From an uncultured Oscillospiraceae bacterium (GTDB lineage: Bacteria > Bacillota > Clostridia > Oscillospirales > Oscillospiraceae), in assembly GCA_910579485.1 (NCBI GenBank), contig CAJTVO010000002.1, forward strand, positions 9,591 through 73,590: a stretch of DNA of 64,000 bases. Reading direction: 5' to 3'. The translations under genes were made by a program, and so were the position numbers. This document shows, piece after piece, positions 1-8,015 of this stretch. The first letter of the stretch is position 1, and each line of letters starts with the position of its first letter. The notes beneath the pieces were generated by a model that had not been told where the DNA came from, did no database searches, and worked only from the letters and a program-made list of their open reading frames with translations.

Positions 1-1
1 C

Positions 2-154
2 TGCTTTGAGAAGGGGCTGGGCGTGAAGGCGGACCCGGCCAAGGCCCTGGCCCTCTATCAGGAGGCCGCCGGGCAGGGGCACAAGGAGGCTCAGGAGGCG
101 GTACAGCGCCTCACCGGAAAGAAGAAGCGCCGGTTTCCCTGGCAGAAGAAATGA
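2..154 (+). CDS. Sel1-repeat protein, C-terminal end (5' truncated by window)
   Basis: The window opens inside this gene, and 50 codons are visible before a TGA stop. The visible part carries one Sel1-like unit: a G-x-G-V turn, then D-x-x-K-A-L-x-L-Y-x-x-A-A-x-x-G-H, the helix-turn-helix pattern of SEL1/TPR solenoids. It is followed by a strongly basic tail (KKKRR). Sel1 proteins usually act as protein-interaction scaffolds; the partner cannot be told from this fragment. A strong hairpin terminator follows directly. Confidence 0.75.
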   Translation, partial: CFEKGLGVKADPAKALALYQEAAGQGHKEAQEAVQRLTGKKKRRFPWQKK

Positions 155-159
155 AAGAA

Positions 160-201
160 CGACCCTGACGGCTCGCCATGAGGCCGTCAGGGTCGTTTTT
201 T
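160..201 (+). terminator. Rho-independent terminator, probably bidirectional
   Basis: A 13-bp perfect stem (CGACCCTGACGGC paired with GCCGTCAGGGTCG) with a short loop is followed by a run of six T. It sits 5 bases after the Sel1 gene stop. The converging unknown gene on the other strand ends at its edge, and the opposite side is also T-rich. Confidence 0.85.
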
Positions 202-983
202 TACGGGCGGGGCTGCCGCCGCGGGGGCAGGAGTTCCGGCAGGATGTCCTCCACCTCCGGGTACATGAGAAATCCGGCGGTAAATCCCAGGTCATGGCCC
301 ATGCGGAGCTTCCGGCGGAGGGTGTCGGCGTCGTCGAAGAGCACAAACCGGCTATCCTCAGTGTCTGTAAAGGTGAAATACTTTGCACAGAGATCGTGGG
401 AGTAAAACACGGACTGCTGCTTTCTTCCCATCATTTCCGCCAGTTTTTCCCTGTCAAGTGGTTCCCCTTCCCCAGTGGGACAGGGCAGCGGGAAGCTCAT
501 ACGCAGGCGCTGGAGATCCAGGGCCACCCTTCCCCTGCCGAATTGCCGTGCGCCCTCCTCCAAGCGTTGCTGGAGGTTCCCGCCGGACAGGGCGGTGCAG
601 ATCAGCACGGAGGCTTCGGGCACCCGGGCGCCGTAGGACTCCGGCACGAAGAGTCCCCTCCCGTTCCGGGTCAGGATACGGCCCAGGTTCTCCAGGAAGG
701 CCGTCCGGTCCGCCGACACCGGCTGTTCGAGATCCGCAAAGACGCCGCCGTATCCCCGGTTGCCGCACTCCCGCCACACGTCCCGGCACAGGGCGGCGGG
801 GTCCAGGATGGGGCCGCAGTCCCGGTCTCCCAGGACCATGAGGCCGCCCCGGGTCCTGGCCAGCAGGTCCCGGCGGGCCAGACGGCCGTCCCGCCCGATC
901 CGGTAGGCCACGTGGGCCAGACGGTCGGTGTAGCGGGCGGCCTCCCGGAGCTTGTCGGGCGTAACGGCCAAATAGAGCTGCAC
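201..983 (-). CDS. Uncharacterised 260-residue protein, possible TIM-barrel (GH18-like) fold
   Basis: I do not recognise the family. It starts at a GTG preceded by AGGGGGGAAG at good spacing, and no signal peptide or membrane segment is visible. Around residues 80-90 there is a G-V-F-A-D-L-E stretch. Near the C-terminus the pattern F-V-L-F-D-D-A-D-T-L-R-R-K followed by G-F-T-A-G-F-L recalls the last strands of GH18-like barrels (inference only). It is monocistronic, diverges from yqeG and converges on the Sel1 gene at a shared terminator. Catalytic activity is not claimed. Confidence 0.6.
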   Translation of the reverse strand: MQLYLAVTPDKLREAARYTDRLAHVAYRIGRDGRLARRDLLARTRGGLMVLGDRDCGPILDPAALCRDVWRECGNRGYGGVFADLEQPVSADRTAFLENLGRILTRNGRGLFVPESYGARVPEASVLICTALSGGNLQQRLEEGARQFGRGRVALDLQRLRMSFPLPCPTGEGEPLDREKLAEMMGRKQQSVFYSHDLCAKYFTFTDTEDSRFVLFDDADTLRRKLRMGHDLGFTAGFLMYPEVEDILPELLPPRRQPRP

Positions 984-999
984 AGGCGCTTCCCCCCTC

Positions 1000-1028
1000 T
1001 TGTGAAATCTGAAAAATGGTGCTATACT
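1000..1028 (+). promoter_or_regulatory. Sigma-A-type promoter for the yqeG operon
   Basis: TTGTGA (1000-1005) and TATACT (1023-1028) are separated by 17 bases, 32 bases before the yqeG start. A strong AAGGAGG ribosome site lies between. Confidence 0.65.
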
Positions 1029-1059
1029 CTTCCCATACTATGCGATCAAGGAGGGCGCT

Positions 1060-1563
1060 ATGCCACTTTCCCTTATCCCGGACCGGCTGTACAGCCGGTA
1101 CACCGAACTTACCCCCCAGGTGCTGAACGGCCTGGGCGTCCGGTTGCTGCTGTGCGACCTGGACTACACCCTGGCCCCCCGGCAGGTGAAGCGGCCGGAC
1201 GACGCCCTCCGCGCCTGGATCGGCGAGTGCCGGAAGGCGGGGATCACGGTGATGATCCTCTCCAACAACCGGTCCTCCCGGCGGGTGGAGACCTTCTGCG
1301 GAGATCTGGGCATCCGGTACGTGGGCCACGCCGGGAAGCCGGGGACCAAGGGATACCGGCAGGCCATGGAACAGGCGGGCGAGACGCCGGGGCACACCGC
1401 CATGGTGGGCGACAAGCTCCTTACCGACGTGCTGGGCGCCAAGCGCTCCGGGATGCTGGCGCTGATGGTGGAGCCCCTGGGAGGCCCCGTGGGGGCCTGG
1501 AACCATGTGCTCCACGGACTGCAGAGGCCCTTCAAATGGATCGCGAAAAGGAGAACACTATGA
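1060..1563 (+). CDS. yqeG: YqeG-family HAD-IIIA phosphatase
   Basis: This is a 167-residue cytosolic HAD-superfamily hydrolase of the YqeG subfamily. Motif I is D-L-D-Y-T-L near residue 33, with both catalytic aspartates. Motif II is L-S-N-N near residue 65, and the late motif is G-D-K-L-L-T-D near residue 112. Length is typical for the family. The physiological substrate is not established; B. subtilis yqeG sits in a ribosome/replication-linked gene cluster. The start follows AAGGAGG. Its stop overlaps the next start (ATGA), so it should be translationally coupled to the peptidase. Confidence 0.9.
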   Translation: MPLSLIPDRLYSRYTELTPQVLNGLGVRLLLCDLDYTLAPRQVKRPDDALRAWIGECRKAGITVMILSNNRSSRRVETFCGDLGIRYVGHAGKPGTKGYRQAMEQAGETPGHTAMVGDKLLTDVLGAKRSGMLALMVEPLGGPVGAWNHVLHGLQRPFKWIAKRRTL

Positions 1564-2630
1564 GCCGTTTTCAGAAGATCGCCGAGAAGCTGGCGTCCTA
1601 TGGGCTGGATGCCATGATGATCACCAGTGAGCCCAACCGGCTGTACGCCGCGCAGTTCCACTCCACGGCAGGGGTGGCGCTGGTGACGCGGGAGAAGAGC
1701 TGGTTTTTTACCGACAGCCGGTATATGGAGGCCGCCAGGAAGCAGATCGACGGCGCAGAGCTCCGGCTGAACACCACGGACGTTACGCTCAACGATCTGA
1801 CCAACCAGGTCATCCGGGCCCAAGGCATCCAGAAGCTGGGCTTCGAGGACCAGTACGCCACCGTGGCGGAGTACAACGTCTGGAAGGAAAAGCTGGCGTG
1901 CAGGGAGCTGGTCCCCGCCTCCGGACTGCTGTCGGAGCTGCGGATGGTCAAGGATGAGGAGGAGATCAAGAGCCTGGTGTGCGCCCAGCGGATCGCGGAG
2001 AAGGCCCTCCAGGATGTGCTGGCATTCATCAAGCCCGGTGTGACGGAGCGGGAGATCTCTGCCTACCTCCAGTACCGGATGCTCTGCCACGGGGCGGAGA
2101 AGATGAGCTTCGAGCCCATCGTGGTCAGCGGCGCCAACGGCAGTATGCCCCATGGGGTCCCCTCCGGCAAGAAGGTGGAGGACGGGGACTTCATCACCAT
2201 GGACTTCGGCTGCGTCTGGGGCGGCTACTGCTCCGACATGACCCGGACCGTGGCGGTGGGCCATGTGACGGAGGAGATGGAGAAGGTCTATTACACCGTA
2301 TTGGAGGCCCAGAAGGCCGGCATCGCCGCCGCCAGGGCCGGGGTCACCGGCAGGGCCGTCCACGAGGCGGCGGCCAAGGTCATCGAGGACGCGGGGTACG
2401 GGGAGTACTTCGGCCACGGTTTCGGTCACGGCGTGGGCGTGGAGATCCACGAGAGTCCCCGGGCCGCCATGACCAACGACAAGCCCCTGCCCGCAGGGGC
2501 GGTCATCTCCGCCGAGCCGGGGATCTATCTGCCGGGACGGTTCGGCGTGCGCATCGAGGACGTAATCGTGGTCAAGGAGGACGGGTGCGTGGACATCACG
2601 GAAGCCCCCCACGAGCTGATCGTTTTATGA
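1560..2630 (+). CDS. M24-family Xaa-Pro aminopeptidase
   Basis: This 356-residue protein has the two-part layout of prolidase/aminopeptidase P enzymes: a creatinase-like N-terminal domain (about 1-125) and a pita-bread metallopeptidase domain. Visible metal ligands are the Asp of M-D-F-G and of S-D-M-T-R-T, the His of G-H-G-V-G-V-E-I-H, and the late Glu in S-A-E-P-G-I-Y and R-I-E-D. It should remove N-terminal residues preceding proline in the cytosol. The ATG overlaps the yqeG stop. The open frame runs further upstream, but those codons are antisense to the divergent gene and lack a ribosome site. Confidence 0.92.
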   Translation: MSRFQKIAEKLASYGLDAMMITSEPNRLYAAQFHSTAGVALVTREKSWFFTDSRYMEAARKQIDGAELRLNTTDVTLNDLTNQVIRAQGIQKLGFEDQYATVAEYNVWKEKLACRELVPASGLLSELRMVKDEEEIKSLVCAQRIAEKALQDVLAFIKPGVTEREISAYLQYRMLCHGAEKMSFEPIVVSGANGSMPHGVPSGKKVEDGDFITMDFGCVWGGYCSDMTRTVAVGHVTEEMEKVYYTVLEAQKAGIAAARAGVTGRAVHEAAAKVIEDAGYGEYFGHGFGHGVGVEIHESPRAAMTNDKPLPAGAVISAEPGIYLPGRFGVRIEDVIVVKEDGCVDITEAPHELIVL

Positions 2631-3166
2631 ATGCGCTGGTCATCAACTGCAGTCCCGTCCGGAACGGGGCAACGGCGGAGATCGTCCGGATCGTCTCAAG
2701 GCAGTTGGGCGGGAAATACACGGTGGAGCCCGTCTGTATTGACGACTACGACATCCATTTCTGCCGGGGATGCAGGAGCTGCCATACGACAGCGGCCTGC
2801 GTCCAGCATGACGGCGTGGACCGTCTGATGGAGCGGTTCGAGTGGGCGGACGTTGTCGTTTCGGTTGCTCCCTCCTACTGGGCGGATATTCCCGGGCAGT
2901 TCAAGGCGTTCATCGACCGGTGTACGCCGTGGTGCAATACCCACGAGCCCCACGCGAAGCTGAGCGGCGGCAAAAGAGGCTATGCAATCGCCCTGCGGAC
3001 TGGGCCCAGTATGCGGGAATGCGAGAGGATCATCGAAAGCATCCAGCATTTTTACGGCCACCTGGAGATCGAGAGCTGCGGCAGTCTTGGGCTGTGCTCC
3101 ATCGAGTACAAGGAGGACGTCGCGCCGAGGGAGCGGGAGATCGTGCGCTTTTGCGATTCGATTTGA
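2627..3166 (+). CDS. NADPH-dependent FMN reductase / iron-sulfur flavoprotein-like
   Basis: This 179-residue protein has a flavodoxin-like fold. The N-terminal strand N-C-S-P-V-R-N-G-A-T-A-E is the FMN phosphate-binding loop. C-R-G-C-R-S-C plus a later Cys (about residues 47-58) resembles the compact Cys cluster of iron-sulfur flavoproteins, and P-S-Y-W-A-D-I-P-G-Q-F-K is the usual flavin-contact segment. It probably transfers electrons or reduces a quinone or other small acceptor; the substrate is unknown. Its ATG overlaps the aminopeptidase stop, making it the last gene of a three-gene operon. Confidence 0.88.
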   Translation: MNALVINCSPVRNGATAEIVRIVSRQLGGKYTVEPVCIDDYDIHFCRGCRSCHTTAACVQHDGVDRLMERFEWADVVVSVAPSYWADIPGQFKAFIDRCTPWCNTHEPHAKLSGGKRGYAIALRTGPSMRECERIIESIQHFYGHLEIESCGSLGLCSIEYKEDVAPREREIVRFCDSI

Positions 3167-3170
3167 TGTG

Positions 3171-3207
3171 AAAAGGACTGGAGACGCAAAATCTCCAGTC
3201 CTTTTTC
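3171..3207 (+). terminator. Rho-independent terminator after the yqeG operon
   Basis: AAAGGACTGGAGA pairs with TCTCCAGTCCTTT around a 7-base loop and runs into a T-rich tract. It lies between convergent genes and probably also stops metH transcription. Confidence 0.85.
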
Positions 3208-3212
3208 TCTCG

Positions 3213-5567
3213 TTATTGATCCTTTCCGAACACCTGCGCCGCCACCCTGGCAGACTGGGCGGCGTCCTTGGTGTAGAAGTCCGCGCCGATGCGGTCCGCG
3301 AACTCCTGGGTTACCACCGCGCCGCCTACCATCACCTTGCAGGGCGCGCCCGCCTCCCGGAGGGCTTGGATGGTAGTGGCGATGTTCTGGGCTGTGGTGG
3401 TCATCAGGGAGCTGAGGCCCACCAGCGGGGCCTTCGTCTCCAGAGCCACCTGGACGACGGTTTCCGGCGATACGTCCCGGCCCAGGTCGATGACGCGGTA
3501 GCCGTAGTTCTCCAGGAGCATCTTCACGATGTTCTTGCCGATGTCGTGGACGTCGTTCTTCACGGTGGCCAGGAGGATGGTCCCCTTGTCCCCCGCCCCT
3601 TGGGGCAGACGCTTGCGGAGCACGTCAAAGGCCGCCTTTACCGCGCCGGCGGAGGCCATGAGCTGGGGCAGGAACAGGCTCCCCTCCTCGTAGCGCTCCC
3701 CTACCCGGTCCAGGGCGGGAATGATGCGGCGGTCGATGATCTCCAGAGGCGTCTCCGCCTCCAGCAGGGCCTCCACGGCGGCGGGAACGCCGGACTTCAT
3801 CCCACTGGCGATCAGCAGCTCCAGACTTTCCTGGGGCAGATGGACCGGGTGGTCCGGCCCGCCAACGATCTGATGCCGCGCAATATAGCTCATGCAGCCG
3901 GGGTCCTGCCCGGTCAGGACCTTCATGGCGGACAGGGTATCCCGGACGCGGCTGGACTCTGTATTGACGATCGCCACGTTCAGCCCCGCCGCCAGACAGG
4001 CCGAGAGGTAGGCGCAGTTCAGCTCGTCCCGGCCAGGCAGGCCGTAGCTGACGTTGGATACACCCAGGACCGTCTTGTATCCCGCCTGCCGGACCAGGCG
4101 GATGGCCTCCGGCGTGACCAGGGCGTCCTTCTGGCTCACGGAGGCCGCCAGGGCCAGGCAGTCGATCCAGATGTCCTCCCGGCGGACGCCCGCCTGCTCC
4201 GCCGCCTCGGCGACCCGCAGGGCGGTATCCCGGCGGGCCTCCGGCTGGGAGGAGATGCCTCCGGCGTCCAGGGCCAAGACGATGAGGCCCGTGCCGTACT
4301 TCGCCGCCAGGGGGAGCATGGAGGCCATGCTCTCCTTCCCGCCGTTCACGGAGTTCAGCACCGGACGCCCCCGGCACACGCGGAGGGCTTTTTCCAGGGC
4401 CGCCGGGTCGGAACAGTCGATGACCAGAGGCAAGGGGGACACCTTCTGGATGGCCAGCACCAGGGCGGGCAGGGCCTCCCCCTCGTCGATGTCCGGCAGT
4501 CCCGCGTTCACCACCAGAAAGTCCGCGCCCTCCCGCTCCTGCCAGACCGCTGCCTCGGCGGCGGCCTCCCAGTCTTTCGCGTAGAGGGCCTTCTTCATCG
4601 CAGGGCGGCCGGTGGGGTTCATGCGCTCCCCTACCGCGGCGATGGTATCCAGGTCCAGCGTTACCGCCCCCTGCCAGCCGCACAGGCGGCTCAGGCCATC
4701 CCTGGGACGGGGCGGGACGCTCCCGGTCCCCCGCCGGTCCAGAAGGGCCCGCAGGGCCCGGATATGGTCTGGCGTGGTGCCGCAGCAGCCGCCCAAGATG
4801 GACGCGCCGTCCTCCAGGAAGAGAGCCGCCCAGCGGGCGAACTCCTCCGGGGCCACGTCGTAGACGGTCTCGCCGTCCTCCAGGCGGGGCAGGCCCGCGT
4901 TGGGCTGGATCATGACGGGCAGATGGGTGTGGCAGAGGACCTCCTCCAATACGGGGCGCAGTTCGCGGGGACCGGCGGAGCAGTTGACGCCGACGGCGTC
5001 CGCCCCCAGGCTGGTCAAGGTCACCGCTGCCGCCGCAGGGTCCACGCCCAGGAAGGTGCGTCCGTCCGCTCCGAAGGTCATGGTGACGAAGACGGGGAGA
5101 TTTGTCCGCTCCTTGGCCGCCAGCAGGGCGGCTTTGGCCTCCAGGAGGTCGCTGATGGTCTCGATGAGGATCAGGTCCGCCTCGGCGGCAACCCCGGCGT
5201 CCATGATCTCGGCGAACATGGCGTAGGCCTCGTCGAAGGTCAGTTCACCGAAGGGCTCCAGCAGGGCGCCCAGGGGGCCTACGTCCAGGGCGACGTATCT
5301 ATCCGGGCCGGCGGCCCGGCGGGCGATGGCGACGGCGGCGGCGATATAGGGGGCGGGGTCCTCCCCCAGCTTCCGGCGGCTGGCGCCGAAGGTGTTGGCA
5401 GTGAGGATGTCCGCGCCTGCCAAGGCATAGGCGGTGTGGACGGCCTCCACTGCCTGCGGGGCGGTGAGGTTCATCGTCTCCGGCGGCGCGCCCGCCGGGA
5501 GGCCCGCCTGCTGCAGCATGGTGCCCATGGCGCCGTCAAAGAGGCGGGGGATGGTCAGGTCCAGCAT
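3213..5567 (-). CDS. metH: Cobalamin-dependent methionine synthase, short form
   Basis: 784 residues. It transfers the methyl group of 5-methyltetrahydrofolate via cobalamin to homocysteine. Domains in order: homocysteine S-methyltransferase barrel (D-G-A-M-G-T-M-L at the start; zinc cysteines in V-N-C-S-A-G near 195 and G-G-C-C-G near 263), pterin-binding barrel (G-E-R-M-N-P-T-G), four-helix cap, and Rossmann B12 domain with D-V-H-D-I-G-K-N, whose His is the lower cobalt ligand. The C-terminal AdoMet reactivation domain of E. coli MetH is absent, as is common in Clostridia, so a separate activator is expected elsewhere. The start follows AAAGGACC; longer in-frame starts run through the upstream terminator. 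Confidence 0.95.
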   Translation of the reverse strand: MLDLTIPRLFDGAMGTMLQQAGLPAGAPPETMNLTAPQAVEAVHTAYALAGADILTANTFGASRRKLGEDPAPYIAAAVAIARRAAGPDRYVALDVGPLGALLEPFGELTFDEAYAMFAEIMDAGVAAEADLILIETISDLLEAKAALLAAKERTNLPVFVTMTFGADGRTFLGVDPAAAAVTLTSLGADAVGVNCSAGPRELRPVLEEVLCHTHLPVMIQPNAGLPRLEDGETVYDVAPEEFARWAALFLEDGASILGGCCGTTPDHIRALRALLDRRGTGSVPPRPRDGLSRLCGWQGAVTLDLDTIAAVGERMNPTGRPAMKKALYAKDWEAAAEAAVWQEREGADFLVVNAGLPDIDEGEALPALVLAIQKVSPLPLVIDCSDPAALEKALRVCRGRPVLNSVNGGKESMASMLPLAAKYGTGLIVLALDAGGISSQPEARRDTALRVAEAAEQAGVRREDIWIDCLALAASVSQKDALVTPEAIRLVRQAGYKTVLGVSNVSYGLPGRDELNCAYLSACLAAGLNVAIVNTESSRVRDTLSAMKVLTGQDPGCMSYIARHQIVGGPDHPVHLPQESLELLIASGMKSGVPAAVEALLEAETPLEIIDRRIIPALDRVGERYEEGSLFLPQLMASAGAVKAAFDVLRKRLPQGAGDKGTILLATVKNDVHDIGKNIVKMLLENYGYRVIDLGRDVSPETVVQVALETKAPLVGLSSLMTTTAQNIATTIQALREAGAPCKVMVGGAVVTQEFADRIGADFYTKDAAQSARVAAQVFGKDQ

Positions 5568-5604
5568 GGTCGTGGGTCCTTTCTTTCGTTGTGCGGACGG
5601 TAAT

Positions 5605-5636
5605 GAAAAAAGCGTGCCTTCCGGCACGCTTTTTTC
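5605..5636 (-). terminator. Rho-independent terminator after xerD
   Basis: GAAAAAAGCGTGCC / GGCACGCTTTTTTC is a perfect 14-bp stem with a 4-base loop, and its outer base pairs overlap the xerD stop codon. It separates xerD from metH, leaving metH only a 37-base leader with no room for a riboswitch. Confidence 0.85.
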
Positions 5637-6522
5637 ATGCCCTTGGGTGGGCCTTATGATACACATCCTGCAATTTCTGCTTGATCATATGGGAATAAAT
5701 TTGGGTCGAAGAAATATCCGCGTGCCCCAGCATCTCCTGGATGGAGCGGAGGTCCGCCCCGTTCTCCAGCAGGTGGGCCGCGAAGGAGTGGCGCAGCGTA
5801 TGGGGCGTGATGTCCTTGTCGATCTGGGCCTTCTCTTGGTAATATTTGATGATCTTCCAAAAGCCCTGGCGGCTCATCCGCTCGCCGCTCATGTTCACGA
5901 ACAGCGCCTTCTCCCGGGGATCTAAAACGAGCTGGCCGCGAATGTCCCGCATATAGTCGCTCAGCGCCTTTACCGCCCCGGAGTACAGCGGGATGATCCG
6001 CTCCTTCCCCCGGCTGGTACAGCGGATGAAGGACCCCGTTAGGTTTACGTCTCCTATGTTCAGGCCGATCAGCTCGCTGACCCGGATGCCCGTAGCGTAC
6101 AGAAGCTCCAGCATGGCGTGGTCGCGGTAGCCCTTGGGATCGACGCACTGGGGCTGCTCAAGGAAGAGCTCCACTTCCTTGCCGGTGAGGATCTGGGGGA
6201 GCTTGCGCTCCGTCTTTACCGGCGCGGCGTCCTTGGCGGGGTTGTAGCGGATGACGCCCCGGTTCTTCAGATAGCCATAATAGGACTTCAGCGAGGCCAC
6301 GCTGCGGGCGATGCTGGAGGCGGACTTCCCTTTCCCGGACATGGCGGCTATGTAGCGCTCGATATGCTCCGTCTCCGCCTGGGGCAGTTCTACGTCCTCC
6401 GACTCCAGGAGGTATCGGGAAAACTGCGTGACATCCCGCACATAGGAGGTGATGGTATTCGCAGACGCGCTGCGCTCCATCTCCAGATAGCCCGCAAAGC
6501 CCTCGATATAATACTCCGTCAC
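5635..6522 (-). CDS. xerD: Tyrosine site-specific recombinase XerD
   Basis: 295 residues, normal for Xer recombinases that resolve chromosome dimers at dif. The N-terminal SAM-like core-binding domain (about 1-85) is followed by the catalytic domain with Arg in T-G-I-R-V-S-E-L, Lys in G-K-E-R, H-x-L-R in H-T-L-R-H-S-F-A, the second His in L-G-H-A-D, and Tyr in T-Q-I-Y-S-H. The GTG start follows AAGGGAGGGG. The B. subtilis locus likewise places xerD (ripX) beside spoIIM, which supports the chromosomal XerD rather than a phage or transposon integrase. Confidence 0.93.
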   Translation of the reverse strand: MTEYYIEGFAGYLEMERSASANTITSYVRDVTQFSRYLLESEDVELPQAETEHIERYIAAMSGKGKSASSIARSVASLKSYYGYLKNRGVIRYNPAKDAAPVKTERKLPQILTGKEVELFLEQPQCVDPKGYRDHAMLELLYATGIRVSELIGLNIGDVNLTGSFIRCTSRGKERIIPLYSGAVKALSDYMRDIRGQLVLDPREKALFVNMSGERMSRQGFWKIIKYYQEKAQIDKDITPHTLRHSFAAHLLENGADLRSIQEMLGHADISSTQIYSHMIKQKLQDVYHKAHPRA

Positions 6523-6545
6523 GGCATCCCCTCCCTTCTTTCGAT

Positions 6546-7178
6546 CTATATCGCACCCAGCGCCAGCCGGAACAGCAGCGGCGTCAGCATCCGCTCGCAG
6601 AATACGCCCAGCGCCAGGACCACACCGCACAACACGAACCACAAAAAATAACGGCTTCCATACAGCACGGGGGACGAGCGCTTCCCTCGTCCGAAGGACA
6701 GGGAGAACAGCTCCGTGGACAGCGGCCACGCCGCCCCCGCCAACAGGAAAAAGCAGGGCAGGGTGAACACCAGCCGCACCACCATGGCCCCCAAGGCCAG
6801 GGCCGCTCCCGCCCGCCCGTAGCACCGGACGAAGCAGGACACCGTATACATGGTGAAAAAACCAAACATCCCGGACAAGGCCGGGATCAGCACTACGCCC
6901 GCCGCAGAGAATCCCAGCAGGAACAGCAGCACCGCGTATCCAAAATACATGACCACGCAGCTGAGCAGCGATATCTCGATGCCGCCGCCGTCGTACAGAC
7001 GGCAATAGTCCCCCAGATATTGCCCCAGGGCCTCCCAGGCCTCCTGGCCGCAGGACCCGGCGTACAAGTGCCCCGCCAGCGCCCCGCCCAGAAAGGCCAG
7101 GGCCAGCAGGAGCAGCCGCACCAGGCCGGGGTCCCAGCCTCCCAGCCGGATCGTTCGCAGTACCATACGTCCACGCAT
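6546..7178 (-). CDS. spoIIM: Stage II sporulation protein M
   Basis: A 210-residue integral membrane protein with about five hydrophobic segments (near 20-37, 68-95, 98-120, 122-150, 180-205). In known sporulators SpoIIM is part of the SpoIID-SpoIIM-SpoIIP complex that drives septal peptidoglycan remodelling and engulfment. Assignment rests on length, topology, the Y-L-G-D-Y region in the first external loop, and conserved position directly upstream of xerD; sequence conservation in this family is low. The start follows GAGGTGAT. Confidence 0.78.
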   Translation of the reverse strand: MRGRMVLRTIRLGGWDPGLVRLLLLALAFLGGALAGHLYAGSCGQEAWEALGQYLGDYCRLYDGGGIEISLLSCVVMYFGYAVLLFLLGFSAAGVVLIPALSGMFGFFTMYTVSCFVRCYGRAGAALALGAMVVRLVFTLPCFFLLAGAAWPLSTELFSLSFGRGKRSSPVLYGSRYFLWFVLCGVVLALGVFCERMLTPLLFRLALGAI

Positions 7179-7279
7179 CTTCCATCACCTCGCACAAGCC
7201 TATGCGGCTGGGACAAGTTTTAGAAGCGCGCCTTCTTATGTGGACCGCCGCGGCGGGTCCGGCAAGGTGTCTGCCTATA

Positions 7280-7308
7280 AATATAGTGCAGATTCCCGGT
7301 TTTCGCAA
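7280..7308 (-). promoter_or_regulatory. Possible promoter for spoIIM-xerD
   Basis: On the minus strand TTGCGA (7308-7303) and TATATT (7285-7280) are spaced 17 bases apart, about 100 bases before spoIIM. B. subtilis spoIIM is sigma-E dependent, so a sporulation promoter could be used instead. Confidence 0.4.
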
Positions 7309-7350
7309 GAGAAAATCTGGGAGCGGCCGGTTTTTTGTCAATTACGACAA

Positions 7351-7378
7351 AATATTATGTAAACAATATTATGTTAAC
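7351..7378. repeat. 14-bp tandem direct repeat
   Basis: AATATTATGTAAAC at 7351-7364 is followed without a gap by AATATTATGTTAAC at 7365-7378, with one mismatch. It is AT-rich within GC-rich surroundings, upstream of the presumed spoIIM promoter. Confidence 0.75.
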
Positions 7379-7573
7379 CTCTTTGCCGGGGTCGGTGTTT
7401 GCAGGCAGTTCGGGTGGTTTCCGGACTATTTTGTGGGAAAGACGGTGGCAATACCCCTACATGTTGGACGGGCAGGCGATTACCATTTGTAATCACCTGC
7501 CCGCGCCGCCAAGAACGGTCATGAAGCAATTTTTCTTATTTTTGGTTATTTTCACCCCTTGACAAGCTTCGGG

Positions 7574-8005
7574 TCACTTCCGGCGGCGGCGGCTCCCGGT
7601 CCGGGCGCGCTTCCCCTTGGGGAGGTTATACCCCACCAGGGCCGCCAGCAGGCCTCCCGCCGCCATGGACAGGCCCAGGCCCGTGAGGCCGTTTTCGATG
7701 CGTATCGTGTCTGTGGTGAGCAGGGCGGCGGCCAGGGTCAGACTCAGAAAGACCACGACCACCACCGGCACGGACAGCATGGACGCCCCCTTCCCTTTCA
7801 GCACGCTGTAGCCGCAGCCAAGGAAGGACGCCAGGGCGGCCGTGACGCACACCAGGGGATACAGCTGATCCAGCCCCAGAACGCCCCGGTCCACCAGCAG
7901 TGCGCACAGCATCTGCAGCAGGACGTAGGACAGCAGCGAGATACCCCCTCCGATCAGGCAGTTTTTGACCATCCCCTCCGGCAGGGACATGACGACCTTT
8001 GACAT
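7574..8005 (-). CDS. TIGR04086-family (YrzE-like) membrane protein
   Basis: 143 residues with four predicted membrane helices (about 14-37, 48-66, 73-95, 102-125) and a very basic C-terminal tail. TIGR04086 proteins are small membrane proteins of unknown role found in Firmicutes, often near yajC/secDF, as here just downstream of yajC. The start is set by a GGGAGG ribosome site, but that site is fused to the base of the upstream terminator hairpin, so its expression may be coupled to read-through from yajC. Confidence 0.75.
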   Translation of the reverse strand: MSKVVMSLPEGMVKNCLIGGGISLLSYVLLQMLCALLVDRGVLGLDQLYPLVCVTAALASFLGCGYSVLKGKGASMLSVPVVVVVFLSLTLAAALLTTDTIRIENGLTGLGLSMAAGGLLAALVGYNLPKGKRARTGSRRRRK

Positions 8006-8015
8006 AAAAAAACCT

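Larger units (their letters stand above)
7179..7573. other. 395-bp intergenic stretch with spoIIM leader, tandem repeat and inverted repeat
   Basis: No gene is supported. It contains a plausible spoIIM promoter (7280-7308), an AT-rich 14-bp tandem repeat (7351-7378), and an imperfect inverted repeat (7470-7502: GGGCAGG-c-GATTAC / GTAATC-a-CCTGCCC). The last may end the upstream TIGR04086 transcript but has no immediate T-run on the minus strand. The AT-richness at 7320-7380 contrasts with the surrounding GC-rich DNA. Confidence 0.6.

Noticed and set aside
294..1559. A long N-terminal extension of the M24 peptidase frame
   Set aside because: It is antisense to the unknown gene and overlaps yqeG in another frame; its composition is non-protein-like, and the ATG at 1560 gives the normal family length.
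3181..5603. A very long plus-strand frame opposite metH
   Set aside because: It is a high-GC antisense artefact: metH on the other strand shows all expected domains.
6523..7341. An in-frame extension in front of xerD
   Set aside because: It is a shadow of spoIIM. The GTG at 6522 has a strong ribosome site and gives the standard XerD length.
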